Assembly: GCA_015064195.1 (NCBI GenBank)
Contig: SVSO01000200.1
Coordinates: forward strand, 1 to 5,614
Reading direction: 5' to 3'
DNA length: 5,614 nucleotides
From: Oscillospiraceae bacterium
Lineage (GTDB): Bacteria > Bacillota_A > Clostridia > Oscillospirales > CAG-272
A program made the translations under genes and the position numbers. Positions 4,809-5,614 of the stretch are shown one piece after another (position 1 is the stretch's first letter; each line of letters starts with the position of its first letter). Under the pieces are notes generated by a model. The model made no database searches, had not been told where the DNA came from, and was given only the letters and a program-made list of their open reading frames with translations.

Positions 4809-5285
4809 ATTCCTACCGATATTGAATTGATGGGACGGATGAGACGGTGCGGACACATCCTGCGCCATCGCTATCCGCTCAATATGTCGCAGAACCGCAT
4901 CCTGCTGATTTTAAAAAATGAAGGCCCCATGAAACAGCGCGAGCTGATGGAGCGTATGAATATTCAGGCGGGCAGCCTTTCCGAGATCATCGCCAAGGTG
5001 GAGGCCGCCGGATATCTGGAGCGAACCCGCAGTGAAGGCGACAAGCGCAATCTGGAGCTGACACTGACCGATGCCGGACGAGAGCGGGCGGAGATCTTCG
5101 AGCAGGAACGCGAACAGGTTGCTCACGATATGTTTACCGTACTTGACGACACGAAGAAAGAAGAGCTTTTTGACATCCTCGGAGTATTGCTTGAAAAATG
5201 GAGCGAAGGGCTGGAATGCTGCTGCGCTCATGAAAAAAATCCGGAAAAAGGATGCGAAAAGGAGTCATCTGCCAACAATGCTTAA
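4809..5285 (+). CDS. MarR-family transcriptional regulator
   Basis: Winged-helix repressor of 158 residues if started at ATT 4809 (152 from TTG 4827, 151 from ATG 4830). From the ATT start it has a helical N-terminus (LMGRMRRCGHIL), the first helix-turn-helix part MSQNRILLILKNEG, the recognition region MKQRELMERMNIQAGSLSEI, and the wing GYLERTRSEGDKRNLEL with its typical Asp-Lys-Arg, followed by LTDAGRERA and the C-terminal dimerisation helices. The tail is unusual: three adjacent cysteines (CCCAH) and another Cys about 10 residues later, suggesting metal or thiol sensing, though this is inference. The gene has its own promoter and a palindrome at the transcription start, so autorepression is likely. 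Its last 8 bases overlap the start of the ABC exporter gene; regulators in this position usually control efflux of a toxic compound that acts as their ligand. The exact start is uncertain; the family is clear. Confidence 0.88.
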   Translation: MPTDIELMGRMRRCGHILRHRYPLNMSQNRILLILKNEGPMKQRELMERMNIQAGSLSEIIAKVEAAGYLERTRSEGDKRNLELTLTDAGRERAEIFEQEREQVAHDMFTVLDDTKKEELFDILGVLLEKWSEGLECCCAHEKNPEKGCEKESSANNA

Positions 5286-5614
5286 GCGTTTCCTCGGCTA
5301 TTACAAGCCGCACATGAAGATTTTTATCCTCGATATGCTGGCGTCCCTCGTCGTGGCGCTGGTGGGCATCGTCTACCCCATGGTCACGCGGACACTGCTC
5401 AACGATTATTTCCCCAACCGCGAATACCGCATGATCGTCATCCTTGGCGGCACACTGCTGCTCCTCTATCTGGTGCGGATGCTGCTCAACTATTTTATCC
5501 AGTATTACGGCCACGTCATGGGTGTGAGGATGCAGGCGGAGATGCGCTCGGATATGTTCCGTCATCTGGAAAAGCTGCCCTACAGCTTCTACGACAAGCA
5601 TGAGACGGGCAAGA
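5278..5614 (+). CDS. ABC exporter, transmembrane domain (partial, runs off the window)
   Basis: Only the first 112 codons are present. They encode the start of a type IV ABC exporter half-transporter (MsbA/LmrA/MdlB-like, permease and ATPase in one chain): a basic start MLKRFLGYYKPHMK, a first membrane helix at about 15-38 containing the LVGIVYP pattern, a short outer loop (LLNDYFPNREYR), a second helix at about 52-78, then the cytoplasmic helix and the coupling-helix motif LPYSFYDKHETGK, which is characteristic of these exporters. The ATP-binding domain would lie beyond the window. The ATG at 5278 overlaps the marR stop by 8 nt; AAAAGGAG at 5257-5264 is 13 nt upstream, slightly long, so expression may lean on translational coupling. 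Exporters in marR operons generally expel drugs, peptides or lipids; the substrate is unknown. A second half-transporter gene commonly follows. Confidence 0.88.
   Translation, partial: MLKRFLGYYKPHMKIFILDMLASLVVALVGIVYPMVTRTLLNDYFPNREYRMIVILGGTLLLLYLVRMLLNYFIQYYGHVMGVRMQAEMRSDMFRHLEKLPYSFYDKHETGK

Overview
The window looks like chromosomal DNA from a moderately GC-rich member of the Firmicutes, most likely a clostridial gut-type bacterium (Oscillospiraceae or relatives). This is inferred from strong AGGAG-type ribosome binding sites, sigma-A-like promoters, a MarR plus ABC-exporter operon, and an AraM-type glycerol-1-phosphate dehydrogenase. No marker gene fixes the taxon.

Left edge (1-1054, + strand): a class I/II PLP-dependent aminotransferase has lost its N-terminal quarter. 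Family-like sequence begins abruptly near base 119, and the roughly 118 bases before it match no part of the family and carry a stop in the gene's frame. The gene ends at a perfect 12-bp hairpin (1058-1087) that can terminate transcription from both sides.

Centre (1092-4748): this is the most interesting part. A leftward two-gene operon encodes a cytoplasmic glycerophosphodiester phosphodiesterase (GDPD) and, through a TGATG stop/start overlap, a 656-residue fusion of a phosphomannomutase-like HAD phosphatase with an sn-glycerol-1-phosphate dehydrogenase (G1PDH, AraM/EgsA type). A DeoR/GlpR-type repressor gene is transcribed divergently. The two promoters lie on top of each other, sharing -10 bases, and three copies of an ATGCG(T)CAGA repeat sit in the regulator's leader. 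A coherent inference is a regulated route for recovering glycerol phosphate of the sn-1 stereochemistry, as found in phosphatidylglycerol headgroups and lipoteichoic acid: GDPD releases it, G1PDH oxidises it to dihydroxyacetone phosphate, and the HAD domain may act as a phosphatase on the same pool. The GDPD (His-Gln-Gly for His-Arg-Gly, Pro-His-Asn-Thr for Pro-Glu-Asn-Thr) and the HAD domain (no motif II Ser/Thr) both deviate at conserved positions.

Right edge (4745-5614, + strand): a strong extended -10 promoter overlaps the stop codon of the DeoR gene and drives a MarR-family repressor gene, which overlaps by 8 nt the start of an ABC exporter gene cut off by the window end. A perfect palindrome at the expected transcription start is a candidate MarR operator. 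The ribosome binding site of marR points to an ATT start codon rather than the TTG/ATG further downstream.
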